In this document: positions 37,473 through 46,304 of the stretch, in pieces
Layout: every line of letters starts with the position of its first letter
Numbering within the stretch: the first letter of the stretch is position 1
Translations under genes and position numbers: made by a program
From: Spartobacteria bacterium
GTDB taxonomy: Bacteria > Verrucomicrobiota > Verrucomicrobiia > Chthoniobacterales > UBA10450
Direction: 5' to 3'
Length of the DNA stretch: 64,000 nucleotides
Assembly: GCA_003134765.1 (NCBI GenBank)
Contig: PLCM01000020.1
Location: 21,647-85,646, forward strand
The notes under the pieces: generated by a model
What the model was told of the DNA's origin: nothing
Database searches by the model: none
What the model saw: only the letters and a program-made list of their open reading frames with translations

Positions 37473-38410
37473 TGCCACGGGATCCCTCGACTGCGCTTCG
37501 CTCCGCTCGGGATGACGGGCCGGCGAAGACTCCAGCGGAAATTCTCAAGAAAATTCGCGCCCTCGAGATCAAAACCAAGGGCCTCGTCCAGACGATGTTT
37601 GCCGGCGATTACCACAGTGTCTTCAAGGGACGGGGCATGAACTTCGAGGACGTGCGCGAGTATCAGCCGGGCGATGAGATCCGCGCGATTGACTGGAACG
37701 TCACGGCTCGGCTCGGGACGGCGTTTGTGAAAAAATTCACCGAAGAACGGGAATTAACGGTGGTCCTTGTCGTGGATGTGAGCGCTTCGGGAAATTTTGG
37801 GAGCGTCTCGCAGTCGAAACGGGAACTGGCCGCCGAGGTCGCATGCCTGCTCGCTTTCAGCGCCATCCGCAATAACGACAAAGTCGGGCTGCTTCTCTTC
37901 AGCGATCGCGTGGAGCTGTTTATCCCGCCGAAGAAAGGGCGTTCGCACACGCTGCGCATCATTCGCGAGATCTTGTTTTTCGAACCGGCGGGGCGCGGCA
38001 CCGCGCCGGCCCTCGCGCTGGACTACTTGAACAAGGTCGTCACCCGGCGCGCCGTTGTTTTCTTCGTCTCGGATTTCCAAACCAGCGATTTCACACGCGA
38101 ACTTTCGGTGAGTGGACGCCGGCACGATTTCATCGCGGTCCACGTCCAGGACCAGCGCGAGGAGCATTTGCCAAACGTCGGCCTCATCACGCTCGAGGAT
38201 GCCGAGACCGGCGAACAGATTGAGATCAACACCGGCGACCGGACGACGCGGACCAGATTCAGCGCCCTTGCCGAAACCCGGCGAGTCGAGCTCAATCGCA
38301 TCCTGCGCCGGAACAACATCGACGCGATCTCGCTTCGAACGGGCGAAAACTACCTGCCAGCTTTGCGATCGTTTTTTAAACAGCGCGAGCGGCGCCTGGC
38401 GGTGCGATGA
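37472..38410 (+). CDS. DUF58 protein of the Bat operon, N-terminus encoded by a repeat
   Basis: 312 residues from ATG 37472, with GGAGG 9 bases upstream inside the nuclease gene. The DUF58 core is complete: KTKGLVQTMFAGDYHSVFKG, DVREYQPGDEIRAIDWNVTA and a VWA-like domain with VVDVSASGNFGS. The first 17 residues (PRDPSTALRSARDDGP) are translated from the right inverted repeat, so the ancestral start has been replaced. DUF58 proteins are regular partners of MoxR and Bat proteins. It overlaps the next gene by 4 bases. Confidence 0.92.
   Translation: MPRDPSTALRSARDDGPAKTPAEILKKIRALEIKTKGLVQTMFAGDYHSVFKGRGMNFEDVREYQPGDEIRAIDWNVTARLGTAFVKKFTEERELTVVLVVDVSASGNFGSVSQSKRELAAEVACLLAFSAIRNNDKVGLLLFSDRVELFIPPKKGRSHTLRIIREILFFEPAGRGTAPALALDYLNKVVTRRAVVFFVSDFQTSDFTRELSVSGRRHDFIAVHVQDQREEHLPNVGLITLEDAETGEQIEINTGDRTTRTRFSALAETRRVELNRILRRNNIDAISLRTGENYLPALRSFFKQRERRLAVR
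37476..37516 (-). repeat. Right inverted repeat of the GIY-YIG cassette
   Basis: Read on the minus strand it starts GTCATCCCGAGCG and ends CAGTCGAGGGATCCCGTG. It has the same ends as the left copy plus an extra 10 bases (GAGCGAAGCG-like) in the middle. It lies within the first codons of the DUF58 gene. Confidence 0.88.
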
Positions 38411-38913
38411 ACTTCTTCCTGGCTGTCGCGGATATTCACGAAATCGCGCAACCGGTCGATTACTCGCTCGTGCCTCCGTGGGTAATCTACGGCGCCGTCA
38501 TCCTCGGCCTCACCGTTCTCGGATTGATTGGCTGGTGGATTCGAAAACGATCGCTCCGCCCGAAACTCGTGCCATCGCCGCGGGCGCGTGCTTTGGAGCA
38601 GCTCAAACGCATCGGTCGTGAAATGGAAATGCTGACCCCGTACGAATTCAGCATCGCCGTCTCCGACATCCTGAGACACTACGTGACCGAACAATACCAA
38701 TTGCCGGTCACCCGCCAGACCTCGGTGGAATTCCTCAGCCTGCTGGCGAAAGCCTCACCTTTTTCTGCGGATGAGTCTTCGTTGCTCGAGGATTTTCTTG
38801 GCCGGTGCGACTTAATCAAGTTCGCGCGCTACGACGCGACGCCGGACGACAGTCGACGGCTGCTGGAAGAGGCGACGCAATTCGTCGAGGGAGGCAAACT
38901 TGAACCTGCGTGA
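38407..38913 (+). CDS. DUF4381-like membrane protein of the Bat operon
   Basis: 168 residues. One transmembrane helix (VIYGAVILGLTVLGLIGWWI) follows a short N-terminal segment with the motif PPW. The C-terminal cytoplasmic domain contains ARALEQLKRIGREME, YEFSIAVSDILRHYV and QTSVEFLSLL, the DUF4381 pattern found between DUF58 and batA genes. It overlaps both neighbours (4 and 14 bases). Function is unknown. Confidence 0.8.
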   Translation: MNFFLAVADIHEIAQPVDYSLVPPWVIYGAVILGLTVLGLIGWWIRKRSLRPKLVPSPRARALEQLKRIGREMEMLTPYEFSIAVSDILRHYVTEQYQLPVTRQTSVEFLSLLAKASPFSADESSLLEDFLGRCDLIKFARYDATPDDSRRLLEEATQFVEGGKLEPA

Positions 38914-39958
38914 TTGGTTGCCAGAAAATTCAGCGCTGACTTTCGCGCACCCCTGGTTCCTTTTGTTGTTAGTCGCAATCCCGCTTCTTGCCTGGTTCCG
39001 CGGGAAGAGCGGGCCGGCCGCGGCCCTGACCTTCTCCTCCACGGCCGTATTGCGGGCTCTCGGCAAAACAAGCGCGGCGCGAGCCGGAAAATTTCTGCGC
39101 GCCTTGATTCTGGTAAGCCTGGCGTGCTTCGCCATCGCGATGGCGCGGCCGCAACTGGGCAAGAGCCTCACCCAAGTGGAGGCAAGTGGAATCGACATCA
39201 TGCTCGCGCTTGATGTGTCCGGTTCGATGCTCACGAAAGACTTCACGATTGGCGGCGAATCGGCCACGCGCGTCGACGCCATCCGGGAGGTGACGCGCAA
39301 ATTCATCGAGGGCCGGCCCAACGATCGCATCGGTATCATCGCGTTCGCCAGCCGGCCGTACGTGGTGAGCCCAATGACCCTCGACCATGACTGGCTTCTG
39401 AAAAATCTCGAGCGCGTGAAGATCGGGCTGGTGGAAGACGGGACCGCGATCGGCTCAGGCATGGCCGCGGCGGCCAATCGTTTGAGCGACAAACGTTCCA
39501 AAAGCCATGTCATCGTCCTGCTCACGGATGGCGAAAACAATACGGGGAAAATCCCGCCAAATACCGCAGCGGAAGCCGTCAAGGCGCTCAAAATCCATTT
39601 CTACGCCATTGGGGCCGGGATCAACGGCATCGCGCCCACGCCGGTCTTCAATCCGCAAAACGGCAAGCCGATCACGGACATGTTAGGCAACGTCATGTAT
39701 CAAAATCAACGAGTCCATTTCAACGAGGCGGGGTTGAAGGAAGTGGCGAAGATCGCGGATGGCCAGTTCTACCGCGCCACGGACACAAAATCGCTCGAGC
39801 AAATTTTCAGCGACATCGACAAACTGGAGAAGACGACAGTCTCGGTGAAGAAATACCAGCAATACCGCGATTTGTTTCCGGCGTTCATTGCGACCGGATT
39901 GGGCCTGCTCCTGGCGCAACTCTTGTTGGCCCAAACGGTTTGGAAGAAATTGCCGTGA
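38900..39958 (+). CDS. batA: BatA-like VWA membrane protein
   Basis: 352 residues from TTG 38900, inside the previous gene. Two N-terminal helices (FAHPWFLLLLVAIPLLAWF and FLRALILVSLACFAIAMARP) precede a VWA domain with an intact metal site DVSGS (105-109) and TDGENN. A C-terminal helix (FPAFIATGLGLLLAQLLLA) closes the protein. Bat proteins are linked to aerotolerance and stress in Bacteroides and Leptospira. Its stop overlaps the batB start. Confidence 0.92.
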   Translation: MNLRDWLPENSALTFAHPWFLLLLVAIPLLAWFRGKSGPAAALTFSSTAVLRALGKTSAARAGKFLRALILVSLACFAIAMARPQLGKSLTQVEASGIDIMLALDVSGSMLTKDFTIGGESATRVDAIREVTRKFIEGRPNDRIGIIAFASRPYVVSPMTLDHDWLLKNLERVKIGLVEDGTAIGSGMAAAANRLSDKRSKSHVIVLLTDGENNTGKIPPNTAAEAVKALKIHFYAIGAGINGIAPTPVFNPQNGKPITDMLGNVMYQNQRVHFNEAGLKEVAKIADGQFYRATDTKSLEQIFSDIDKLEKTTVSVKKYQQYRDLFPAFIATGLGLLLAQLLLAQTVWKKLP

Positions 39959-42156
39959 TGAACTTCGGCGCGCCAGGCTGGTTTTGGGCCCTGCTTCTGA
40001 TCCCGGGCGCCGTCCTGCTTTTTGCGCGGGCGGAACGTCGGGCCGCGCTGCGTTTGCGCGAGTTCGTCTCCGAGCGCTTGCTGCCCAATCTCGCGCGAAC
40101 CGTGGACCGGCGCCGCCGCAAATTACGATTTGGGCTGACGCTGCTGGGTGTCATCCTCGCAATTTCCGCGCTCGCCAAACCACGCTGGGGTTACATTTAC
40201 GAGGACGTGAAACGCAAGGGGCTCGATTTGATCTTCGCGGTCGACACGTCGCGCAGCATGCTTTCTAACGACGTGCAGCCAAGCCGTCTGCAACGGGTCA
40301 AACTGGCCGCGCAGGACCTGCTCAATGAATTGCAAGGCGATCGCGTCGGCCTGATCGCCTTCGCCGGACGCGCGTTTTTGCAGGCGCCCCTGACGATTGA
40401 TTACAGCGCCGCGGTCGCGGCGATCAACGATCTCGACACAAACACGATTCCTGAAGGCGGAACGAATATCTCGGCAGCCATCGATCTGGCGATGCAGACC
40501 TACGGAAAAAGTGCGATCGGCAATCGGGCCCTGATTATCTTCACCGATGGCGAGGAGTTAAGCGGCGACGCCATCAAGACGGCGAAAGCCGCCGCCGACG
40601 CCGGCGTGCGAATTTTCACGGTCGGGGTGGGCACACCGGAAGGCTCGCTTATTCCGCTCAGCGGTGCAGGGGGCGAGACTGCTTTCGTCAAAGACAGCAA
40701 CGGACAGGTGGTAAAATCAAAGTTGGACGAAAAACGCCTGAAGGAAATCGCGGAAACAACCGGCGGCTTTTATATTCACCTGGAAGATGGACCGAGATCG
40801 ATGAAGCAACTGTTTGATGAGGGGCTTCTCCGGATGCAAGCGGGCGAAATCGACGACCGAATGTCGCGCCGCCCGATCGAGCGGTACCAATGGCCGCTGG
40901 GCGCGGCACTTTTGGTTTTCGGCGGGGCGTTTCTTCTTCGCGAACGCAGACGCGAGCGAGGGCGTGCCGCACCGGCGCGAACCGTCACCGCAAGGCGCGC
41001 CTTGGCGACGGCGGCTGCGGTTCTATTGTTGTTTGGCGGCACCTGTCTGGCCGCCGCACCCGGTCTCGACGCCTATCGCAACGACAATTATTCCGAGGCC
41101 TATCAGCAATTTGAAAAGACCTTAAAAGAGCATCCGAACACCCACGCGGCCGACAGGATCGAATTCGATGCCGGAACCGCGGCCTACAAACTGGGGAACT
41201 ACAACCAGGCGCTGGAATGGTTCAGTCGCTCCTTGCTTTCCCAGGACAAATCGCTCCAGGAAAAGAGCCATTACAACATTGGGCGAACGCTCGAGGAACG
41301 CGCCGATACCGCCGAAACGAACGAGAAGACGCTTGGTGATCTCCACAACGCCCAATCGCATTACGAAGAGGCGCTGAAGCTCGATCCGAACGACGAACGG
41401 GCCCGGGCGAATCTCGAAGAGGTGAAGAAGAAGATCGAGCGCCTGAAGCAGAACCCGAAGAAGAAACCAACACCTCCACCCAAATCCGAGAAGGACAAGA
41501 AACAGGACCAGAAAGACCAGCAACAAAAAGATCAGCAGTCGAAGGATCAGCAATCGAAAGACCAACAACAGAAGGATCAGCAACAGAAGAACGACCAGGA
41601 TCAACAGCAGCAGCAATCCAGCGGCAACGACCAGCAGCAGCAACAGCAACAAGCCAAGAACGACAAAAACCAAAAGCAGGAACCAAAAGCCGGCGAATCA
41701 CCCAGTCCTTCCCCGGGCAGCGACCAGCAGAAGGAGAATCAGCCCGGTTCATCCCCCTCGCCTTCGGCCGACAAAGGAAGTGGCGCGGACAAGAAACAGG
41801 ACAAACAACAGCCGACGAACGGCGAACCGGACGCGTCGCCGTCCCCTTCCCCGTCCGACGAAGGCAGCCCGTCGCCTTCGCCTGGTCTCGGCGAAGGTCC
41901 CCAGCCTGAGGGTTCGCCGAGCGCAAGCCCGGGGTCGTCGCCGGGCAAGAAATTGTCGGGCGATTTAAAGGCGGCGGGCGAAGACAACTCAAAGGAAACC
42001 CCGCAGGATGCCCAGGCGGTCGAAGCAGAGCCGGAAAAGGAAGGTCAAATGAGCGAGAAGCAAGCGCAGCTCCTCTTGCAGTCAATGAAGGACGAAGAGC
42101 AGCGGGTGCAACTTGATGAACGCAAGGCGGCGCGACATGTCTATAAGGACTGGTAG
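39958..42156 (+). CDS. BatB-BatC fusion: VWA domain, TPR repeats and Gln/Lys-rich tail
   Basis: 732 residues from ATG 39958. The first about 330 are BatB: two helices, a VWA domain with DTSRS (96-100) and TDGEEL, and a third helix (GAALLVFGGAFLL). A new signal-like hydrophobic segment (ALATAAAVLLLFGGTCLAAA) then starts a BatC-like part with three TPRs (DAYRNDNYSEAYQQFEKTLK, AYKLGNYNQALEWFSRSLLS, HNAQSHYEEALKLDPNDERA). About 200 residues of low-complexity Gln/Lys/Asp then Pro/Ser sequence follow, ending in KQAQLLLQSMKDEEQRVQLD and HVYKDW, the usual BatC end. Elsewhere these are often two genes; here one frame covers both. Confidence 0.9.
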   Translation: MNFGAPGWFWALLLIPGAVLLFARAERRAALRLREFVSERLLPNLARTVDRRRRKLRFGLTLLGVILAISALAKPRWGYIYEDVKRKGLDLIFAVDTSRSMLSNDVQPSRLQRVKLAAQDLLNELQGDRVGLIAFAGRAFLQAPLTIDYSAAVAAINDLDTNTIPEGGTNISAAIDLAMQTYGKSAIGNRALIIFTDGEELSGDAIKTAKAAADAGVRIFTVGVGTPEGSLIPLSGAGGETAFVKDSNGQVVKSKLDEKRLKEIAETTGGFYIHLEDGPRSMKQLFDEGLLRMQAGEIDDRMSRRPIERYQWPLGAALLVFGGAFLLRERRRERGRAAPARTVTARRALATAAAVLLLFGGTCLAAAPGLDAYRNDNYSEAYQQFEKTLKEHPNTHAADRIEFDAGTAAYKLGNYNQALEWFSRSLLSQDKSLQEKSHYNIGRTLEERADTAETNEKTLGDLHNAQSHYEEALKLDPNDERARANLEEVKKKIERLKQNPKKKPTPPPKSEKDKKQDQKDQQQKDQQSKDQQSKDQQQKDQQQKNDQDQQQQQSSGNDQQQQQQQAKNDKNQKQEPKAGESPSPSPGSDQQKENQPGSSPSPSADKGSGADKKQDKQQPTNGEPDASPSPSPSDEGSPSPSPGLGEGPQPEGSPSASPGSSPGKKLSGDLKAAGEDNSKETPQDAQAVEAEPEKEGQMSEKQAQLLLQSMKDEEQRVQLDERKAARHVYKDW

Positions 42157-42172
42157 GAACCGGTCCCGCCCG

Positions 42173-44032
42173 ATGTTTCAGACGCTTTCATTTCGATCGG
42201 CCATTTTTCCGCGCGCGGCTCTCGCGGCCGTTTTCGCTTTTCTCGCAGCGCATCATTCCTGGGCAGCCAACGCAGATGTCACCGCGGTCCTGAGCAATTC
42301 GAACACCACCGTCGGACAGCCGGTTCAGCTCCAGATAAAAGTAACTGGTTCGGCGAGCGCGAAGCCTCCGGGCGAAATCGCGGTGGATGGATTGGACATT
42401 CGCTTCAGCGGCCAATCCCAGCTGCTGGAGGGCCGCAATTTCCAATTCACCTACAGCTACATTTACAATTACACGGTGATGCCGCTCAAGGCCGGCACAT
42501 TCAAGATTCCGCCCCAAAGGGTCGAAGCCGGCGGCAGCGCGTTGCGAACTCCGGAACTCACGTTGCAGGTGGCGGCCGACTCTGCGACGGCGCAATCACC
42601 GCGCTCGAAATCGTCGACCTCAATCGACCCGACCAAGATCGCTTTCGTCGAGCTGACCCTGAGTAAGACAAATGCCTACGTCGGTGAAATGATCCCCGCC
42701 GTCGTGCGGGTGGGGTTCAACGTTCGCACGCCGGTGGAATCACTGGGCAACGGAGCCGAAATAACCGGCCAGGGATTCACTGCCCAAAAAATGCGTGAAC
42801 CTCGCCAGACCATTGAAACAATCAGCGGCAGGACCTATCAGGTCTTCACCTTCAAGACCGCGCTCTCGCCGGCGCGGAGCGGCAAGATCGAGGTGGGTCC
42901 CGTCCAGGTAGACGCGGTGGTTCGCATCCCGCGCCCGAATTCACGCAGTCAAAGCATGCCGCGCGACCTCTTCGACATGAACGATCCGTTCATGGACAAT
43001 TTCTTCCGCGACCCTTTGTTCGCACCAAGCACGCCGCAGGAAATAAAAATCAAAAGCGAACCAGTCCTGCTCGATGTGAAATCGTTGCCGCCAGGCGCGC
43101 CGGCTGATTTCGGCGGAGCGGTCGGCAATTTTTCCCTCGAGACGGTGGCCAAGCCAAAGAGCGCGCAAGTCGGCGACCCGTTCACTGTCACCGCGACAAT
43201 CACCGGCAGAGGGAATTTTGACCGGGTCACGGCGCCCTCCTTCGAAGATGAGCAAGGGTGGCACAAATATCCGCCATCGGCTGATTTCAAGCAGGATGAC
43301 GACATTGGGATCAGCGGAACAAAAACGTTCGAGACGGTGCTGAGCGCGAACGAGCGCAAGGAAAAGATCCCGGCGCAGCTCTTTACTTATTTCGACCCGG
43401 CCAAGGAACAGTATGTGACGCTTCGCGCAGAACCGATCCCGGTTCGCGTGGAAGGGGGAGCCGCTCCGAGCGCCCCAACAGCGCCAGCCTCACAGGCCCC
43501 AACCGCCGCGGCCCCTCAGGCGCCGCGCGCCGCCTCGCAGCAGGAAATTCTTCATCAGCTAACGGAGCTCCCGGCGGAATCGCAGTCGTTTATTCCTCTT
43601 TTTGCCCGGCCGACTTTCTGGCTGGCGCAATTGATTCCGCTGCTGGCGCTGCTCGGCTTTGTCGGCTGGAAGATTCGTCGCGCCCACTTGAACAACCGCG
43701 AGGCCCGGCGACGCGAAGCCCTGCAACATGAGGCCGCCGCGCTCCAGCGAAGTCTGCGACGCGAGGATGTTTCGCCCGAAGAATATTTCTCCAGAGCTTC
43801 GCGCGCGGTTCAACTGAAGACGGCGCTGGTCCGAAACCTCGATCCGAACGCGGTGGATGCCGACGTCGCGGCCTCGGCCTTCAAAATGGATGAAGCGACC
43901 CGGACCCGGCTGCGGCGTTTGTTCGAGAAAAGCGATGAAGCTCGGTACAGCGGCGGCGGAAACGGCATCCGACTCCTGCCGGCGGAAACGCGGAACGAAC
44001 TGCTCGAGTTGATCGATAATCTCCGGCCATGA
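42173..44032 (+). CDS. batD: BatD-like exported protein
   Basis: 619 residues from ATG 42173; earlier starts overlap batBC without a signal sequence. A signal peptide (IFPRAALAAVFAFLAAHHSWA) precedes repeated Ig-like beta domains: DVTAVLSNSNTTVGQPVQLQ, KAGTFKIPPQRVEAGGSALR, VGDPFTVTATITGRGNFDRV. A Pro/Ala linker and one helix (FWLAQLIPLLALLGFVGWKI) follow, then a cytoplasmic helical tail of about 120 residues. The order fits BatD. It overlaps batE by 4 bases. Confidence 0.88.
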   Translation: MFQTLSFRSAIFPRAALAAVFAFLAAHHSWAANADVTAVLSNSNTTVGQPVQLQIKVTGSASAKPPGEIAVDGLDIRFSGQSQLLEGRNFQFTYSYIYNYTVMPLKAGTFKIPPQRVEAGGSALRTPELTLQVAADSATAQSPRSKSSTSIDPTKIAFVELTLSKTNAYVGEMIPAVVRVGFNVRTPVESLGNGAEITGQGFTAQKMREPRQTIETISGRTYQVFTFKTALSPARSGKIEVGPVQVDAVVRIPRPNSRSQSMPRDLFDMNDPFMDNFFRDPLFAPSTPQEIKIKSEPVLLDVKSLPPGAPADFGGAVGNFSLETVAKPKSAQVGDPFTVTATITGRGNFDRVTAPSFEDEQGWHKYPPSADFKQDDDIGISGTKTFETVLSANERKEKIPAQLFTYFDPAKEQYVTLRAEPIPVRVEGGAAPSAPTAPASQAPTAAAPQAPRAASQQEILHQLTELPAESQSFIPLFARPTFWLAQLIPLLALLGFVGWKIRRAHLNNREARRREALQHEAAALQRSLRREDVSPEEYFSRASRAVQLKTALVRNLDPNAVDADVAASAFKMDEATRTRLRRLFEKSDEARYSGGGNGIRLLPAETRNELLELIDNLRP

Positions 44033-44772
44033 AGAAACGGTTTTGCCTGTCTATCGTAGCGGTTGCGCTTGTCCTCGCTGGCGCCGTTTCGGCTGCGGAC
44101 GAGAGCGTGTTCGCCAAAGCCAATCAGGCTTACAACGAAAGTCGTTTCAAGGAAGCGGCCGACGGGTACGAAAGCCTTGTTCGGGCAGGAAACTGGAGCG
44201 CGAATTTGTTTTACGATCTGGGCAACACGCGGTTCCGGCTGGGCGATTTCGGGAACGCGATCCTGAATTACGAGAGAGCGCTCGCGCTCGATCCGCGCCA
44301 TCCGGAGGCGGACGCCAACCTGCGGCTCGCCCGGGACGAGGCGCGCGCCCTCGAGCTGAGAAAGGACTGGATCGAACGCTATGCGGGCATGGCGACCGTG
44401 AAGCAATACTCGATCGCCGCGGCCGTTGGCTTTTGGTTCGCGTTGTTCATCGCCGCTCAGCTGTTGTTGTCGCGCCGGCGTTCCGCGGGACGGATCGCAG
44501 TTATCGCGATGAGTCTCCTCGTCAGTGGGGTTTCGATTTTTGCAATTTACACCCTTGAAAATGGTACGCGCGGGAACGCCCTGGCCGTGGTGACGGGCAA
44601 GGAAATCGTGGCCCGGCTCGCGACGGCGGACGATGCCAAGAGCGTTTTGCTTTTGCCTGCGGGCAGCGAAATCAAAATCCTGAGCGACCGGGGCGATTGG
44701 ATTTACGCCGCCCTCCCAAACGACCAGCGCGGCTGGATCCCGGCAAGCAGTGCCGAGCGGGTGCGGCTGTAG
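44029..44772 (+). CDS. BatE-like TPR and SH3 membrane protein
   Basis: 247 residues. A signal peptide (FCLSIVAVALVLAGAVSAAD) is followed by two TPRs (AKANQAYNESRFKEAADGYE and LGNTRFRLGDFGNAILNYER), two transmembrane helices (SIAAAVGFWFALFIAAQLLL and IAVIAMSLLVSGVSIFAIYT) and a C-terminal SH3-like domain (LLPAGSEIKILSDRGDWIYA, GWIPASSAERVRL). It is the last gene of the moxR-bat operon, followed by a palindrome at 44783-44822. Confidence 0.87.
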   Translation: MKKRFCLSIVAVALVLAGAVSAADESVFAKANQAYNESRFKEAADGYESLVRAGNWSANLFYDLGNTRFRLGDFGNAILNYERALALDPRHPEADANLRLARDEARALELRKDWIERYAGMATVKQYSIAAAVGFWFALFIAAQLLLSRRRSAGRIAVIAMSLLVSGVSIFAIYTLENGTRGNALAVVTGKEIVARLATADDAKSVLLLPAGSEIKILSDRGDWIYAALPNDQRGWIPASSAERVRL

Positions 44773-44782
44773 CGCGCTGCAG

Positions 44783-44822
44783 TGTCATCCGCGAGGTCGC
44801 CGCGGCGACCGAGGGATGACAC
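44783..44822. repeat. TGTCATCC...GGATGACA palindrome after batE
   Basis: TGTCATCCGCGAGGTCGCCG is followed by its near complement CGGCGACCGAGGGATGACA, a tight hairpin downstream of the bat operon. No T run follows. Confidence 0.8.
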
Positions 44823-44888
44823 AGGCTCATCGCGCACGCTGACATGTCGGGTTGTGGACCCCGCCAATGTCCCTCATCTTGAGGGCGC

Positions 44889-46304
44889 ATGAAGGCGGAA
44901 ATGGATATCGGAACGGACAAGAAAGCGTTCCAGATAAATCTCGACGCGAAGAAGTACGGCACTTTTGCGGAGATCGGCGCAGGCCAGGAAGTGGCCCGCC
45001 GTTTTTTTCACGTGGGCGGCGCGGCGGGAACCGTAGCCAAAACCATGTCGGCGTACGACATGACCTTCAGCGATGCGATTTATGGGCCCGCGGATCGATA
45101 CGTCAGTCGGAAGCGCCTCCAGACGATGCTCGATCATGAGTACAGTCTTTTGATCGAGCGGCTGGATCAGAAGCTCGGAGGTGTCCGCACATTTTTCGTT
45201 TTCGCCGATACCGTGGCGGCGCGCAATTTCAAGGAGCACAACGAATCGCACGGATGGCTGGGCGTGCGCTTCCAAATGGAGCCCCGCGGCGAGCCGAGCC
45301 AGATCATCATTCACGTCCGAATGCTTGATGAATCCAACGTCGATCAGCAGGAAGCGCTCGGAATCATCGGAGTGAACCTGCTCTTCGGCGCGTTCTATCA
45401 TGAGCAGCCGGAAAAACTGATCGCGTCGCTCCAGGAAAATCTGGCGCCGGAGCGGATCCAGGTGGACTTGATCAAGTTTTCCGGGCCAGCCTACGCGAAC
45501 GTCGACAATCGGTTGATGAGTCTGCAGCTCGTCAGCCAGGGCCTGACTGATGCGGTGATTTTCACGGCGGAGGGCGGCGAGATGGTGCAGGCGGCCGACA
45601 TTCTCTACAAGAAAGCAATTCTGGTGGAACGAGGCCGTTTCCGGCCGGTGACCTACGCGACAAATGACATGCTCAACGGGGCGCGATCGGCGTTCTTGAA
45701 ACAGTCGGGCTGCTCTGATGCGGAACTCGTCGTTTTGATGGAGATGACCCTCGAGAACCTGCTCGCCGAAGGGCAATTGAATCACGCCGATTTTCTCGCG
45801 CGGGTGGACATTCTCGGCGCGCTCGGGCGCACGGTCATCATCTCAAAATTCGGCGAATATTTCCGCCTGGCCTCCTACCTTTCGCGTTACACAAGCCGGA
45901 TGATCGGCCTGGTCATGGGGGTGCCCAGTCTCCTGGAGATTTTCGACGAAAAATATTACCTCGCTCTGGAGGGCGGGATCCTGGAGGCGCTCGGCCGAAT
46001 GTTTAAGAGCGGCCTGAAACTTTACGTGTATCCGATGATCGACGAGCAAACCGGCGATCTGATCACGGCGCAGAAGCTGGAGGTCGCGCCGAACCTGCGG
46101 TCGCTTTACCGCTACCTGATCGAGAACGAATTCATCCAGGAGATCACCGATTACAATCCCCAGTATTTGCGGATCCACCCGCCGGAAACGCTGGCGAAAC
46201 TCCAATCAGGCGATGCTGAATGGGAGACGATGGTGCCGCCGGAAGTGACCCGAATGATCAAGGACCGACAATTCTTCGGATACCGGGCCGCCGGCGCCCT
46301 TTAA
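44889..46304 (+). CDS. Conserved cytoplasmic protein of unknown function
   Basis: 471 residues with no signal peptide or membrane segment. It is well conserved-looking, with motifs VARRFFHVGGAAGTVAKTMS, ADRYVSRKRLQTMLDHEYSL, FFVFADTVAARNFKEHNESH, HVRMLDESNVDQQEALGIIG and LVMGVPSLLEIFDEKYY. Homologues I have in mind are annotated inconsistently in public genomes, and I cannot name a reaction. It stands alone, with 116 bases before it (containing a palindrome) and a long gap after it. Confidence 0.7.
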   Translation: MKAEMDIGTDKKAFQINLDAKKYGTFAEIGAGQEVARRFFHVGGAAGTVAKTMSAYDMTFSDAIYGPADRYVSRKRLQTMLDHEYSLLIERLDQKLGGVRTFFVFADTVAARNFKEHNESHGWLGVRFQMEPRGEPSQIIIHVRMLDESNVDQQEALGIIGVNLLFGAFYHEQPEKLIASLQENLAPERIQVDLIKFSGPAYANVDNRLMSLQLVSQGLTDAVIFTAEGGEMVQAADILYKKAILVERGRFRPVTYATNDMLNGARSAFLKQSGCSDAELVVLMEMTLENLLAEGQLNHADFLARVDILGALGRTVIISKFGEYFRLASYLSRYTSRMIGLVMGVPSLLEIFDEKYYLALEGGILEALGRMFKSGLKLYVYPMIDEQTGDLITAQKLEVAPNLRSLYRYLIENEFIQEITDYNPQYLRIHPPETLAKLQSGDAEWETMVPPEVTRMIKDRQFFGYRAAGAL

